Below are positions 23,201 through 34,738 of a stretch of DNA of 64,000 nucleotides, piece after piece; the first letter of the stretch is position 1; each line of letters starts with the position of its first letter. A program made the translations under genes and the position numbers. The DNA lies in assembly GCA_027625915.1 (NCBI GenBank), contig JANTQA010000029.1, positions 7,750,001 through 7,814,000 of the forward strand, written 5' to 3'. The DNA is from Anaeramoeba flamelloides (Eukaryota; Metamonada; Anaeramoebidae). The notes under the pieces were generated by a model, which worked only from the letters and a program-made list of their open reading frames with translations, was not told the origin of the DNA and searched no databases.

Positions 23201-26200
23201 TCAGAATGAAAACTTTTAAATTTCATTTTAAAGTGATTTTGAGATTTTCGAAAAGTTTTGAAAAAAAAAGAATCCAAAAAAATCAAAAAAATTATTGAAA
23301 ATCAAAAATCAAAAAATAATGAAAAAAAATGATAAATAATTAACTTTAAAATTATTTACATTGATTGTTAATATCTAATGTTTCTATTTAAGAGTCAAAT
23401 ATCACTTTTCTTGGAATTAAATTGATTTTGAAGGTGTGCCCCAATTTTTGGAATTGAGTTTATATATGTGTGTGTGCTATTTCCAAAAAAGCAGGGCAAA
23501 TTCATTTTAAAATGTATTTATTAAACCCAATCTTCAATAAAAGTATTTAAAGATACAAAACCATTAACTACCATTTATTTATTTTTGGTAGTAATTCAAT
23601 TTATACTTTGTTAGGATTGTATTACATAAAAAAAAGAGATTAAATTTTCTGATCTCGATTTTGTCTGATATTTTTTAGGGGTGAAAATTGGTGTTTATTA
23701 TTTTCTTTTTGATCGAAAAAATCATTTTCATAACTTTTTTAAAACCAACAAATTTTCAAATAGAATTAAAAACATATAACTACATTTTTTTGTTTAAAAA
23801 ATCATTAGTACCCTTTCCATATTTCCTGTTTTTTATTGAAATTGGTTGTACATCGTTTTCTCCAAAAAAGGTGCTATTTTTTTTTTCATTTTTGGGAAAT
23901 ATTTCAACGAACATATTTTGAAATAACTACCTTAGTCATTGATTCAATCGGTATTAATATTAAACTTAATTTGATATTGTCAATTAACGTATACCTTCCA
24001 CTAACAAAGATGATTTTTCATGAAATGTAAAAAAAAATGCCAAATTATTGGAAATGCCTTATATATATATATATAACTTTTAATCTATTGTAAAGAGATA
24101 ATTTTGAATCGATTAAATGTATAACTCCCTATTCAAAGAGTGCCTAGGCATTTAGTTTCTTGAAAAGTTATTAGAAGTATTTTAAACTTAATTTAGTTTT
24201 CTAAAATATATGAAATTAAAAAACTTATAACAAATAGGAAGAATAAAAAATATAAATGAAGAACTCATGAAAATAATGTGGTTAAAAAAAAAAAAAAGTA
24301 TAAAAATAATGATGAGTTTAAAAATAAATAAGAAAAAACAAAAAAATGATTAAAATATTTCAAAAATTGTAAAGAAAATGTTTAGAACTGTTGTGATTGT
24401 GATGAATTTGTTTGTTAAAGTGATAATATTTTTTGGAGTTTTTTTGATAAAAATTGAATTTCAAAGAAATTCTTCATGTTATATACAATGCGAGGTGTGA
24501 TTTAAATCTTGTATTAAAGATGGATATTTTGAGTGAGTCTCATTGGATTTAATTCAGGAACAACTTTGCAAGAAAATCTTTTAAATATCATTTTTATTAT
24601 TGTTTTCGAAATCTATTTTATACTCTTACATAGTTATTCTTGAATTAAATCCAATGAGACTCACTCAAAATATCCATCTTTAATACAAGATTTAAATCAC
24701 ACCTCGCATTGTATATAACATGAAGAATTTCTTCGAAAAATTGATTTTTATCAAAAAAAATCTGAAAATAGATATATAATATTTTTATTTGTGTAGGTTT
24801 TTTTTAATCTAAGAAATAAAAAGAAAATTTCATTAATTTCCTTTTTATTTCTATGATTAAAAATAACTAGAAATATATTACACTTCTGGAAATCTAACAA
24901 TTTTTTTTTTTTTTTTTTTTTAAAAAATAAAAAATAAAATAACAAAAAAAAACGAATCCAAACTAAAACTCTCGAAAGCCCAATTTGTTTCTCTCTCTTT
25001 TTTTTTAAGAATTCTTTAAAAAAATCGAATAAATTATCTTTTTATTTGTTTAAGTTAAAAAAACTTTGAAATAATTCAAAAATAATCATTTTTTCTTAAA
25101 CACTTTTCACTCTCATCAATCAATAAAATAAAATAAATAAATAAATTTATTATTTCATTTTTATAAGAGACTAATATTCACCTTTCATAAAAGAATATAT
25201 AACTATTAAATATCTTTTATTAATATACTTTTTTCCGTAATTTATTAAAAAAAAATAAATTCATTTAATTTCTCATCTGAAAAATATTAATTTAAATATT
25301 ATTGATCCACTTATTAATATAATCAAAAAAAAAAAACAAAACTTAAAAAAAAAACAAAACTTAAAAAAAAAAAAAATATTATAATAGATTTTTGCAATTG
25401 AAATGTTATATAAATTATTTTTTTTAGAGATGCCACAAAGAAAAATTGAAAAGGGAATTTATAGGGCAGTATATCCAAATAAAAAAAGCAATCAAATTAA
25501 ATCTTCGAAGAACATATGGGGAAACATTGATTCCATTTTCCCATTAAAAAGGTCTTTGCGGCATAATTTAATTGACAATTATCTATCTGTATTATTAGTA
25601 TCGTTTATGGATATTGGGCTATTTGAGGCGCTAGTGGATGTGGGCAAAGGTGACAATAAGACGATTTCCTTTTATGTTGCGCATTTTCTAAGTGAGATCC
25701 TTTATAAGTCGAGGGATATTTTATCTTCCAGGCTGTGTACCATTTTACAATCATTGCCATCATTGTTTGAAATAGCAGCAACATTTTCACAGAATAAATA
25801 TAATAGAATTCGGGCAAGTAAATTATTATCTGAATTAGATCGCTTTGCAAGAAAGAAAAAAAAAAAATCTCCAAAGGCCTTCCATATTTCTTTGATTGTA
25901 TCAAGGATGAGGAAATATCAAACCGAAGAAGAGGAAACATTTGAAACGACATCAAAAAAGATCATTGAAGAAATGAAATCTCGAAAGGATAAAGCATTGA
26001 TTGATCAGGAATTTGAAAACAAAATTAAAGAGAGCAAAGTAATTTCCACTGACGATTATTCGAAATGGAATTTTCGGATCATTACCGATCTCTTAATAAT
26101 TACGAAAAATAATAAAAAATATTTCGATAATTGTTTAAAAAATAAATTTTTTAAAAATTTATTAAACTTTTTTGATCCAAAATCCCAACAATTTTGTAAT

Positions 26201-28351
26201 ATTGAAAGAAATTTCGAAAGCTTAGGATATGTTAGTGTTGGGGTAAAATTAATTGAATTATTATTAAATACGGATTTATCCGAGGGTTTTGATTTTTTAA
26301 AAAATTCAAATTTTTTATCTTCATTAGATGAGGCCTTAAGAATTGAAAGCGAGGGCGCGTCTAATAATAAAACTGGGATGAAAAGATTGTTTACACCATC
26401 TCGAATGTCAAAGACTCTCACCAAGGAATATTTCACTTTAATTGGCACATTTACAACAAACAAACGCGGCTTAAATTTATTAATTAACACAAACATTTTA
26501 AACACTCTGCAGAACATTGTGGAAACGAAGGGGAGAGGAGATCTAGCATTGCCGATCATTACTTCCTTTGATTATAATTATTCCGATATTACTCGAAAAT
26601 TGCTCGCAAACGTTTTGAATTTGGGTTCCAAATTGAGCAGATTGCAAGTTATCGAGCATTTAAAATTACTGTGGCGAGCTGGCGTAAATGGCTTTTCTGA
26701 ATGGGCAATTCCGATATTGGTCTCGCAATTGCACGATAAGGACCAGGATATAGTTTCGGCAGCGTTGGATCTATTAGATGAGTGTTGTTCCATATCTTCC
26801 AAAAGCTTTGATAGCTTGGTTAGCTGCCAGCCACCAGATTTGGAAAAGTTTGGAGTCAAGGGGAAAAATTTATTAATTTGTGTTTTGTCCACCACAAAGG
26901 GATTAAAATATTTAAAGGAAATAGGATATTTGGATAAGCAGTTAGTTTATTGGGAAAAGAAGGGATGCATTGATTATGTTAAAGATTTAGAACATTACTT
27001 GACAGCAATTTTTCATATTAAATCATTTTCAAATACCAATTATAATACAAATAATCTGAACAAATTTAACAATAAAGAAGTTTATTTGCCTCCTCATTTT
27101 TTTGGTGAACTTGTCAAAACGAAACAAGGTATTCAAATTTTAACAAAACGAAAATTAATTTCAAAATGGTTTTCAATTTTAAATAATTTCTATGATAATA
27201 ATAAAAATAAGCATAAGGAAAATACTAAAGAACCAAAGACACATCTACAGAAAGATACGAACAATAATGATCAAGATAATAGCAATGAGAACGATAAGGT
27301 GAACAATGAAAAAAATGATAATGGAAACAAAACGGAATACAGCAAAAACATCATTATTGACCCAATAGAAATCAGAGCAATACTATGGGCAATAGGAAAT
27401 ATTTCCACTTCCAATTTGGGCTATTCTTTAATTAAAAAATCGAAGCCTGTTAAACTGATTTCCAATATTGCATCAACCACCACAATATTATCTATCAGGG
27501 GAACCTGCCTATATGTATTGGGACTGATCGCGTCAACTTCCCTTGGCAGAAAGAAATTAAAAAACTGTGGCTGGGAGTTTCCTGTGGGTAAAGGCCGGAT
27601 GATCGTTTTACCGAAAAGCAATTTAAAAAAAAAGTTTTTTTCTTTCCCTTCGGCTAAATATGCAGGCAGCTTTGCAAAAAATTCAACACTAAATATCACA
27701 TTAAATTTCATTGGTACAAATATTGAAAAAGAAATTTTTTCAAATATTTCGGATCTCGCAAATAAAATTACAGAAGAAACTGCAACAAAAAACTTATTGA
27801 AAATAAAATCTGAAAATTCTGATAATCTATTTAATCAGCCATATTTATTTTATAGAAGCTATAAAATGCTTGAATACTACCACTTTAACCTTCGTTCGAG
27901 AAAATTAATCCATCATTTGTTTCAAAATATATATTTTGAAGAGGACATTATTGATAAATTTTCTAATGAGTGGCTAATCGCAAACCCCAATATCAAAAAG
28001 AATAATATTAATTCTTTGCTTAATAATCAAACGAATTTAAACAGTGATGATAACAATAGCCAAAATACAAATAACGGGAATAAAAATAACCTTGTCGATT
28101 TGTCAAGTTTGTTCGAGTTTAACGAAAATAGTGAAAAAAAAAATGTTTTAATAAATAAAACTCATAAAATATATTACTCACTCGAAAGGTTAAGAACAAT
28201 ACCAAGACCCGAGGGCGTAAATTCACGAAATATTTTAGATTTTTTAAAAGATGACGATTTTATGAAAGCCTTTTCGGTTAATAAAGAACAATTTTTTAAA
28301 CTTCCCAAATGGAAACAAATACATAAAAGAAAAGAATGGGGGTTAAATTAA
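20154..28351 (+). CDS. Rictor (TORC2 subunit) with a C-terminal villin headpiece domain
   Basis: Exons: 20154-20187, 20340-21169 and 25430-28351, giving about 1261 aa. Residues 20-288 match the Rictor N-terminal helical-repeat domain (QALKF-like VEALKFFYHWIQL; then SENDPMRISCLLTLCE and CGGISLI). The middle has the Rictor signature LSTTKGLKYLKEIGYL (about 768-785). The Rictor V domain follows at about 929-1010 (ILWAIGNISTSNLGYSLI, then SIRGTCLYVLGLIAST). An N/K/D-rich linker at 27190-27350 interrupts the repeats. The last 60 residues form a villin headpiece: DDF-x3-F-x6-F with exact spacing, then LPKWKQ and a basic end RKEWGLN. Rictor defines TORC2, which controls actin and phosphorylates AGC kinases; headpieces bind F-actin. 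The exon 2 donor (gtatttac) is the least certain point: coding-like residues continue past it, so a longer exon 2 or a missed small exon is possible. Exon 1 encodes only MSESKRKYSFS. Confidence 0.87.
20188..20339 (+). other. Rictor intron 1 with a poly-T tract of about 45 bases
   Basis: The donor is gtgatata and the acceptor is gatcaacag; phase 1. A run of A's is followed by an almost uninterrupted T tract before the acceptor. The same intron style is seen in the Tc1 transposase at 48389-50160. Confidence 0.75.
22426..23462 (-). mobile_element. Family C Tc1/mariner element, copy 1 (decayed transposase)
   Basis: 1037 bp with TA at both edges. TIR cores are ctcaattccaaaaaatggga and the inverted match ccccaatttttggaattgag. 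The minus strand carries an eroded DDE transposase C-terminal half: fragments reading KDGACPHTS, then CNVL and an NSTRFKSNWEF stretch equivalent to NSPDLNPIEHLW, separated by frame changes and stops. The inner inverted TIR (gtgtgcccctatttttggaa) lies at 22610, 184 bp from the left end, which is the transposase 3' end. Nearly identical to 30304-31345. Confidence 0.85.
23476..24051 (+). mobile_element. Family B Tc1-like MITE, copy 3
   Basis: About 576 bp, 14 bp after family C copy 1. The left edge is ctatttccaaaaaagcaggg and the right edge atgccaaattattggaaat. An inner motif (ttctccaaaaaaggtgct) is at 23858-23875, about 180 bp from the right end. Interior frames share residues with copy 2 (for example FQxTYFE) but are not intact. 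Confidence 0.7.
24446..24752. repeat. Near-perfect 119-bp inverted repeat (hairpin) in Rictor intron 2
   Basis: The left arm 24446-24564 and right arm 24633-24752 are reverse complements with only a handful of mismatches, almost all near the ends. The central stretch (around gcgaggtgtgatttaaatct) is exact. The loop is 68 bp. The arms carry no frame. A young foldback MITE is the simplest reading; a long-hairpin RNA precursor is the alternative, since it would be transcribed within the Rictor pre-mRNA. Confidence 0.85.
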
Positions 28352-28530
28352 AGTTTAATATTATTTATTTATTTATTTATTTTATATTTGAAATGTTTTT
28401 GGCATGTTAATAAAATTTAGTTACTATTTAATAAAAATTTCAACACCAATTTTTTTTTTTAATTACATGCTTTTATTATTTTTTTAAAAATACGGTTTTT
28501 ATTGGTAAATTGCAAAATATTAGTTATATA

Positions 28531-29193
28531 TAAACTCAATTTCAAAAATTGTGGCTCACCTGAAATAATAAATTGAATATATATATATATATCCTTTAGT
28601 ATTGAAGAACAATTAATAATTAAATCTGATTTTTAATTCACTTTTAAGTCATTCTAAATATATAAAAAACTGATATTTTAAAAATTAAAAAAATAAAACA
28701 AAAAACTAAAAAAAAGTGAGTCACAATTTTTGAAATGTGCATTACTGATTTTTTATTCATGAACTTTCGCTGCAAAAATGTCAAAAAGAAAATTTTTTGC
28801 ATTTAATTTTATATCTTTGAAAAGACGTTTACATAATTAAAATTTTCAGAGTGATTATTTGTCTTTTTGAAGATATTTTTTTTTTCCACTATGATCTTTG
28901 GTAAAAAAAAAAAAAAAAAAAAAAAAATAAAGAAAATCAAAAAAAAGATCAAGAAAAAAAGAAAAAGATTTTTCAAAAAAAAAGAAAAAGAAAAATTGAA
29001 AAAGTATGAAAAAAATAATTTGAAAAAGCAAAACTAAAATTTGCAAAAGTAAAACTAAAAATTGAAAAATTGGAGAAAAATGATTCTTAAAGAAAAATTT
29101 AAAAATATATTATGTTGATAATACTGGAGTAAAACTATACAAAACCACTTCTATTACATTATAAAGTGGGTCAACATTTTTGAAACAATTGTA
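28531..29193 (-). mobile_element. Family M Tc1-like element, internally deleted
   Basis: The left edge taaactcaatttcaaaaatt is followed by gtggctcacc. An inner inverted copy (gtgagtcacaatttttgaaa) is at 28716, 185 bp in. The right edge near 29165-29193 has gtgggtcaacatttttgaaa. A minus-strand fragment reading TKDHSGKKKYLQKDK may be a Tc1 transposase linker remnant, but this is weak. Confidence 0.6.
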
Positions 29194-30303
29194 TTGATCA
29201 AATAATTAGAATAAAAAAGCAATTAAAAATATTAAATACTAATTAAAATAACTTGACAGAGAATTTGAATAAAAATTGTAAATAAGTTATTGTTTTTTTT
29301 AATTAGGGTTTTGAAATTTTCAATTAATGATACAATTTAAAAAATAATTGTAATTACATTGTTTTAAAAAGATCAGGAAAAAAGTTTTGTAAATTTTCAT
29401 TATGGTTAGTATTCGTTGTTAATGTTCAAATGTATATAAGTAATCTTGAAAATTTTAATAAATTTAGCAATTTACTTGAAAAGGGGGATATTTTTTATAT
29501 CGATATAGATATGTTAAAATGTTCAACTTGTGTAATTAGGAACTTATTCGAATAAATGTTAATAATTTTATTTATAATAAATTTATTAAAAAAAAATCTG
29601 ATCCAAAGATATTAATTAGGTAATGATAGATATGTTACCAAGGAGACCCGCCATTACTTTTCGGTATTTTTTATTTGGTTTTATAACACATTAATTTCTT
29701 GAAAAAAATTATATTTAATTTAACCTACCCCAATATTTGAATGAAATCTTATTTTAATTATGAAAAGAAACGCCAGTCTTATAAAACCCATATTTTTTAT
29801 GTTATATGAAATAATTATCTTATTTGAAAAAGTCACCTAACTATTAAAAACAACGATTTTTCAAAAATATCTTAATAAAGTTAAATATTTATTCATTTGG
29901 ATTTTAAAAAGAAAAAAAAATAATGAAAAATCGAAAAAAAACTAAAACACTTTTGACAGATCTAAAAATATTCGAAAAATTATTTTAATTTTCAATTTGA
30001 ATGAGATTATGGTTTTTCAAAAGGTATGTCTTGTCTAAATAAGATAGAATTTTTTTCATTATATAAAAATTGCATTATAAATTATCAATAATTACAATAA
30101 TCTGAGATTAAAAACAATCAAAAGAGTTCATGAAGACATACTTTGGTATATTATTGATCAATAAAGTGATATTGATTTCATTATTTTAAGTATAAACATA
30201 AGAAAATATTTATTTATTAATAATTAAATCAACTCAAATTTATAACAAATACATTACTTCATAATAAAGGGTGCTTCCGTTATTTGTGTTGAAAGTATTG
30301 AAA

Positions 30304-31345
30304 TAAACTCAATTCCAAAAAATGGGACACACAAAAAAAAATTACATTAATAAAAATATACTCCAAAATACATGATACTTGAACATTAAAATAATAAAAG
30401 ACCCGAAAATATTTAATTAATACTATTTATATATATTATAGTAAATTTGAAATTCAATTCGAAAAATAAAAAAGAAAAAATAAAAAAAAGTGTGCCCCTA
30501 TTTTTGGAACACAGTTACAAAAAAATCCATTTTTATTGAAAGAAAAATTCATAAAAACTATTAATAGATTCAGTTTGTCTTTTGATAACTAAATCTATCT
30601 TTTTAAATATAGAGTTTATTAATTATCTTAGGTTTCCCAACTCAAAGTATTTCATACATTAGTGAAAATTTTAAAAATTCTTCTTCGTTTTTTGGTTACA
30701 ATTTTTCAGTTTAGTATCCATAAATTCCCAATTGGATTTAAATCTTGTGGAATTGGGGGTCAAGGGTCCAGAACATTACATCCCCGAATTTAAGTAAGTT
30801 TGAGTTTTTTTTTTGAGGTATGTGGACAAGCTCCATCCTTTTGGAAAATCCATTTCAACTCACTATATTCTGAATTAGCGAGTTGAATTACATTTGATTT
30901 TTTTGATAATATCATTAATATTACATTCAGTATTCATACTTCCATTAATAATAATAAGGTCTGTTTGTAGGCCATGTGTCCTAGCACACCATATCATGAT
31001 TTTTTTTCAAAAAAATTTTTTCTCAATAAAAAAAGAATCTTTTTTTTTTTTTGAGAGAAAAAAAAAAAAAATTTTTTTTGTGATCAGAATGAAAACTTTT
31101 AAATTTCATTTTAAAGTGATTTTGAGATTTTCGAAAAGTTTTGAAAAAAAAGAATCCAAAAAAATCAAAAAAATTATTGAAAATCAAAAATCAAAGAATA
31201 ATGAAAAAAAAATGATAAATAATTAACTTTAAAATTATTTACATTGATTGTTAATATCTAATGTTTCTATTTAAGAGTCAAATATCACTTTTCTTGGAAT
31301 TAAATTGGTTTTGAAGGTGTGCCCCAATTTTTGGAATTGAGTTTA
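30304..31345 (-). mobile_element. Family C Tc1/mariner element, copy 2 (decayed transposase)
   Basis: 1042 bp, differing from 22426-23462 by scattered substitutions and short A/T-run length changes only. Same TIRs, same eroded minus-strand transposase, and the same inner inverted TIR, here at 30490 (186 bp from the left edge). Since both copies share the same broken frames, they were probably moved by a transposase supplied in trans. Confidence 0.85.
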
Positions 31346-32435
31346 AAATGGAATCAATGGGAAAACAGTGAACAGATTAAAAAACAGATAGTAAGATGTA
31401 AAACAAAATTTCTAGACATATCCATAAAAACAAATATAGGTTGAACAACTTTGGAATATTTTCGAATAATCCTAAAACACTAGAATAAACCGATTAAAAC
31501 TCCATAAGTATTTAAATTTAAAATCCCCAGAATTATTACTAAAATCTTTAATCTTTCACCAAAGGTCTAATTTGAAATTTTTTAGTTTCTAAATGTATTT
31601 AAGTATGTTTTTTTTTTTCAACTTGGTGTTTTAAATAAAAAAAAGAAAATAAAAACAGAACAATTATATTGAAAATTTTCCAAATAGTCGACAAAAAATA
31701 AAAAAAAAAGTTGAATTGATTTTTTAAATATTTATAATGGAATTAATTTTCCTGACTTTCAATTCTTGTCTGATTTTTTGTGAATTTTTGTTTCCAATTA
31801 GCAAATTATTTGTAACTACTCGTAAAAATGAGGTAAAATATAAAACAAATAATTGTTTCAAACATTTGATTAGATGAGTATCTTTGTGAGGAAATATGCC
31901 CACAAAAATTTACAACTTTATTCTTTTCTGAAATCATGCTAAAAATCCTCCATATTTTTTTGATTTATTTTTGAAAAGGGGATATCAAAATATATGAAAT
32001 TTGTGATTCATCCAAAAATAAATCTATATATTCAAGTATGTTTATTATCATCAAAATAACATCCAAATGATTTTTCATTTTGTGATGTAAATTTTTTTTT
32101 TTAATTTTTTTTCTGATTATTTGTGAAAGGTTCACATAAATTTGTAAAAAGGTTTGAATATTATATTGAGCATTTTTATGATTCATTATGGTGATTTATT
32201 AATATAGGTAGTCATAGAAATGGTTTTAAAGAATCTTTCAAAACAAATTCAAGTAAAATTATCAAAAAATAAAAAATAAATATCCCACTTAAGGGGAAGA
32301 TTGAAAATCAATATTTAGTTTGTATTAAAGGTGTCAAAAAATTTCGAACAAATATCAATTATCTTTTTCAAATTTACCTTTTAAGAAGTAATAAGAAATA
32401 ATTAGAATAATACTCACGTAAAAATAATTGATATA

Positions 32436-32635
32436 TATAGTCAGTTTCACTTTTAAGGTACAAACTTTCAACGAAATTTAAGGCACAAAAAAATCTCAAA
32501 TTAAGGCACAAAATTTGGAATATCATTTTTTACAATTTATTTTTACTAGAATTTGAATTTTTTTCCTTAATTTGAGATTGTTTTTTGTTCATTAAATTTC
32601 GTTGAAAGTTTGTGCCTTAAAAGTGAAACTGACTG
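32436..32635. repeat. Family G hairpin MITE (complete copy)
   Basis: 200 bp palindromic element. The 42-bp arms (agtcagtttcacttttaagg at the left, ccttaaaagtgaaactgact at the right) are almost exact reverse complements. A second inner pair (ctcaaattaagg / ccttaatttgag) is nested. It is followed directly by an (at)n run. Confidence 0.8.
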
Positions 32636-33339
32636 TATATATATATATATATATATATATGAAGTGAAACTAATAAATCAATAAATTTTCTTCAAAAATT
32701 GATAAACCAAAAATTCTTAGGGATCAATTGAGAAAAACAATTAAGATTAATTTTGATCCCCGATTAAAGATCAAATTGAATTCCACTATATATATTTATA
32801 TGATTTTTCTTTAATGATTGTCACTTTTTAAATTATATTAGAATGATACATTTTTACCAAGTGACTATGGGCCTTGTAATACATTGTAATTTTACAAAAC
32901 AATTAATGAATCAAAATTATAAAAAAAAAATATAAAAAAATGTGAAAAAATGTGAAAAAAGGTTTTCGATTTGGAAATATTCATAAGAAAAGATATTCTT
33001 TAATATCTATTTAAAATCTTTAAAATAAATGTAATTCACCCATCACAATAAGACTCCTTTAACTGGAAAATAGTTGATATTCTCTCGAAATATTCAAATT
33101 AGTAGCATTATTAGTGTATATATTGAACATGAACGAATTATGAGAATCACTGATATATAATCTTGGGTACATTATGGTTATGAATTATAAATTCTACATA
33201 AACCTTTTAAAATTATATTCAAATTTTACTTTATCATTTTTAAAGTTAAATTTATTATTCATTTGATTTTTTTATTGGGTAAATATCTCAACTATTCTAT
33301 AAAAAGCGTTAAAACAAGTAGAATAGTCATTTTTTTAAA

Positions 33340-33600
33340 ATTTAATTTTTGAAATTGAGAATTGCTTTGAACTTTTTTTAAAATTGAATTTTCTGCCAGA
33401 AAGAGATTCTATGTGATTCTTTTTTTTACAAGTTGAATTCTCTCTTGAAATCAATAAGAAGACTAGGAATTTTTTTTTTGTTATTTGGATTTTGTTATTC
33501 AAAAGAAGCGCATTTCTTGATACTATTTTTGGTGTTTTAATGAACAAATTCACCTTAAATGACTAGATCCTTCAATTATTTTAACAACTTAAACACAACA
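33340..33600. repeat. Family H tail fragment
   Basis: Short degenerate units of gaatttttt-type sequence end in caccttaaatgactagatcc. This matches the 12170-12195 tail of the long inverted-repeat element (gggtaaatgactagaacc). Confidence 0.45.
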
Positions 33601-34738
33601 GTCTAATGATGAGATTTTGAAACTTTTAGTAAAGGTTGTTTGGACACAACTTGAGGAAAAATAATATATATTGAAGTAGGTTGAATTTATCATAATTTCA
33701 GGGTGTTTGAATATTTCTGAAAATAACCAAAAATCAAAAATTGATATGATTTTATAACCACTTTAAAACACCTTCTGAAGAACTTCGAAGTAACGTGAGT
33801 GTACAGAGATAAATAATAATAGTAAAAATGAAAATTTTACTTTTAGACAAAATATTTGTTTTAGAATTTTCCAAAAACCCCTCTAAAGACTTTTTGGTAT
33901 CTTATGAGTATATTTAAGTTAATTTTTAGTTCTTGTATGTATTGATAGAGTGTTAGGTTCAGTATGGTGTCTGTTTGTATGTTTTGGTTAAACCAATATC
34001 ACTACCAGGGGTGGAAAGTTAAAGGGGGTTAGTATGAGTCACTGGGTAAGGTTAGAGTATGTGTGTACAATTTGATATTACTCTGTTTATTTTGGATTGT
34101 ATTTAAGATTTAAAATTTATGGGTAATGATTCACAATTAGAAAATTTTCTTTAAAAGTACATTTTCTCCCATTTAGTTAATATCATTTAAAAAGGTTCAA
34201 AAATGTTAAAATCATCTAAGATACCAATTCCTCTCACAAAATGAGTTGAATACAATTCCCTAAAATTTAATTTTTTTGAATTTAGATATTTCAGTCAAAA
34301 AAAAAAAAAAATTCTAGAATAAAAATCCAATTTTACTGTTAAACTAAGTGTACTGGTACGAGAGTCTCTTATTAGTTGTTCAAAAAGTGTTTTTTAGTGG
34401 TTAAAAAATTTTCGGGTATTTTAGGGAATATTTTATCTATTCACAATTTCATTATTTACAAATTAAAACCCATTTTCTCTTTTACTCATAAAATAAGACT
34501 AATAAAAATAAAAAAAAAAAAAAAAAATTATTGTTTATCATTTTTTTATATGAATATTTTTTTGTGTTCTATGTAAATTTTTTGAAAAAATATTTCAAAA
34601 ATTTGTAATTCAATCTTTTATATTCAAAAACAATAAATCAAAAATAAAAAATAATGTGATATTATTAATATAATATTCAAAGATTAAATTAAACTGTAAG
34701 CAAGCCAAAAACAAAATCAAAAACAATTGATCTCTTCT

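Larger units (their letters stand above)
21170..25429 (+). other. Rictor intron 2 (4.26 kb) packed with repeats
   Basis: It separates the N-terminal repeat domain from the rest. It contains a family K fragment (22010-22080), family C copy 1 (22426-23462), family B copy 3 (23476-24051) and a near-perfect 119-bp hairpin (24446-24752). I could not find an additional exon, but the boundaries are by eye. Confidence 0.65.
28352..34738. other. Intergenic stretch between Rictor and NOP53
   Basis: No gene supported in 6.4 kb. The Rictor 3' region starts with attta tandem units. Named repeats here: family M (28531-29193), family C copy 2 (30304-31345), a family G hairpin (32436-32635) followed by an (at)n microsatellite, a family H tail fragment (33340-33600) and a family L fragment (33890-34080). 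29200-30300 holds only A/T-rich sequence. Confidence 0.55.

Noticed and set aside
23014-23298. Open frames inside family C copies (also 30894-31226)
   Set aside because: They are read in the wrong direction through the decayed transposase and a homopolymer-rich stretch; the coding strand is minus.
25605-27711. Four minus-strand open frames of 96-167 codons
   Set aside because: They lie wholly antisense to the Rictor exon with no recognisable domain; the Rictor frame is well supported.
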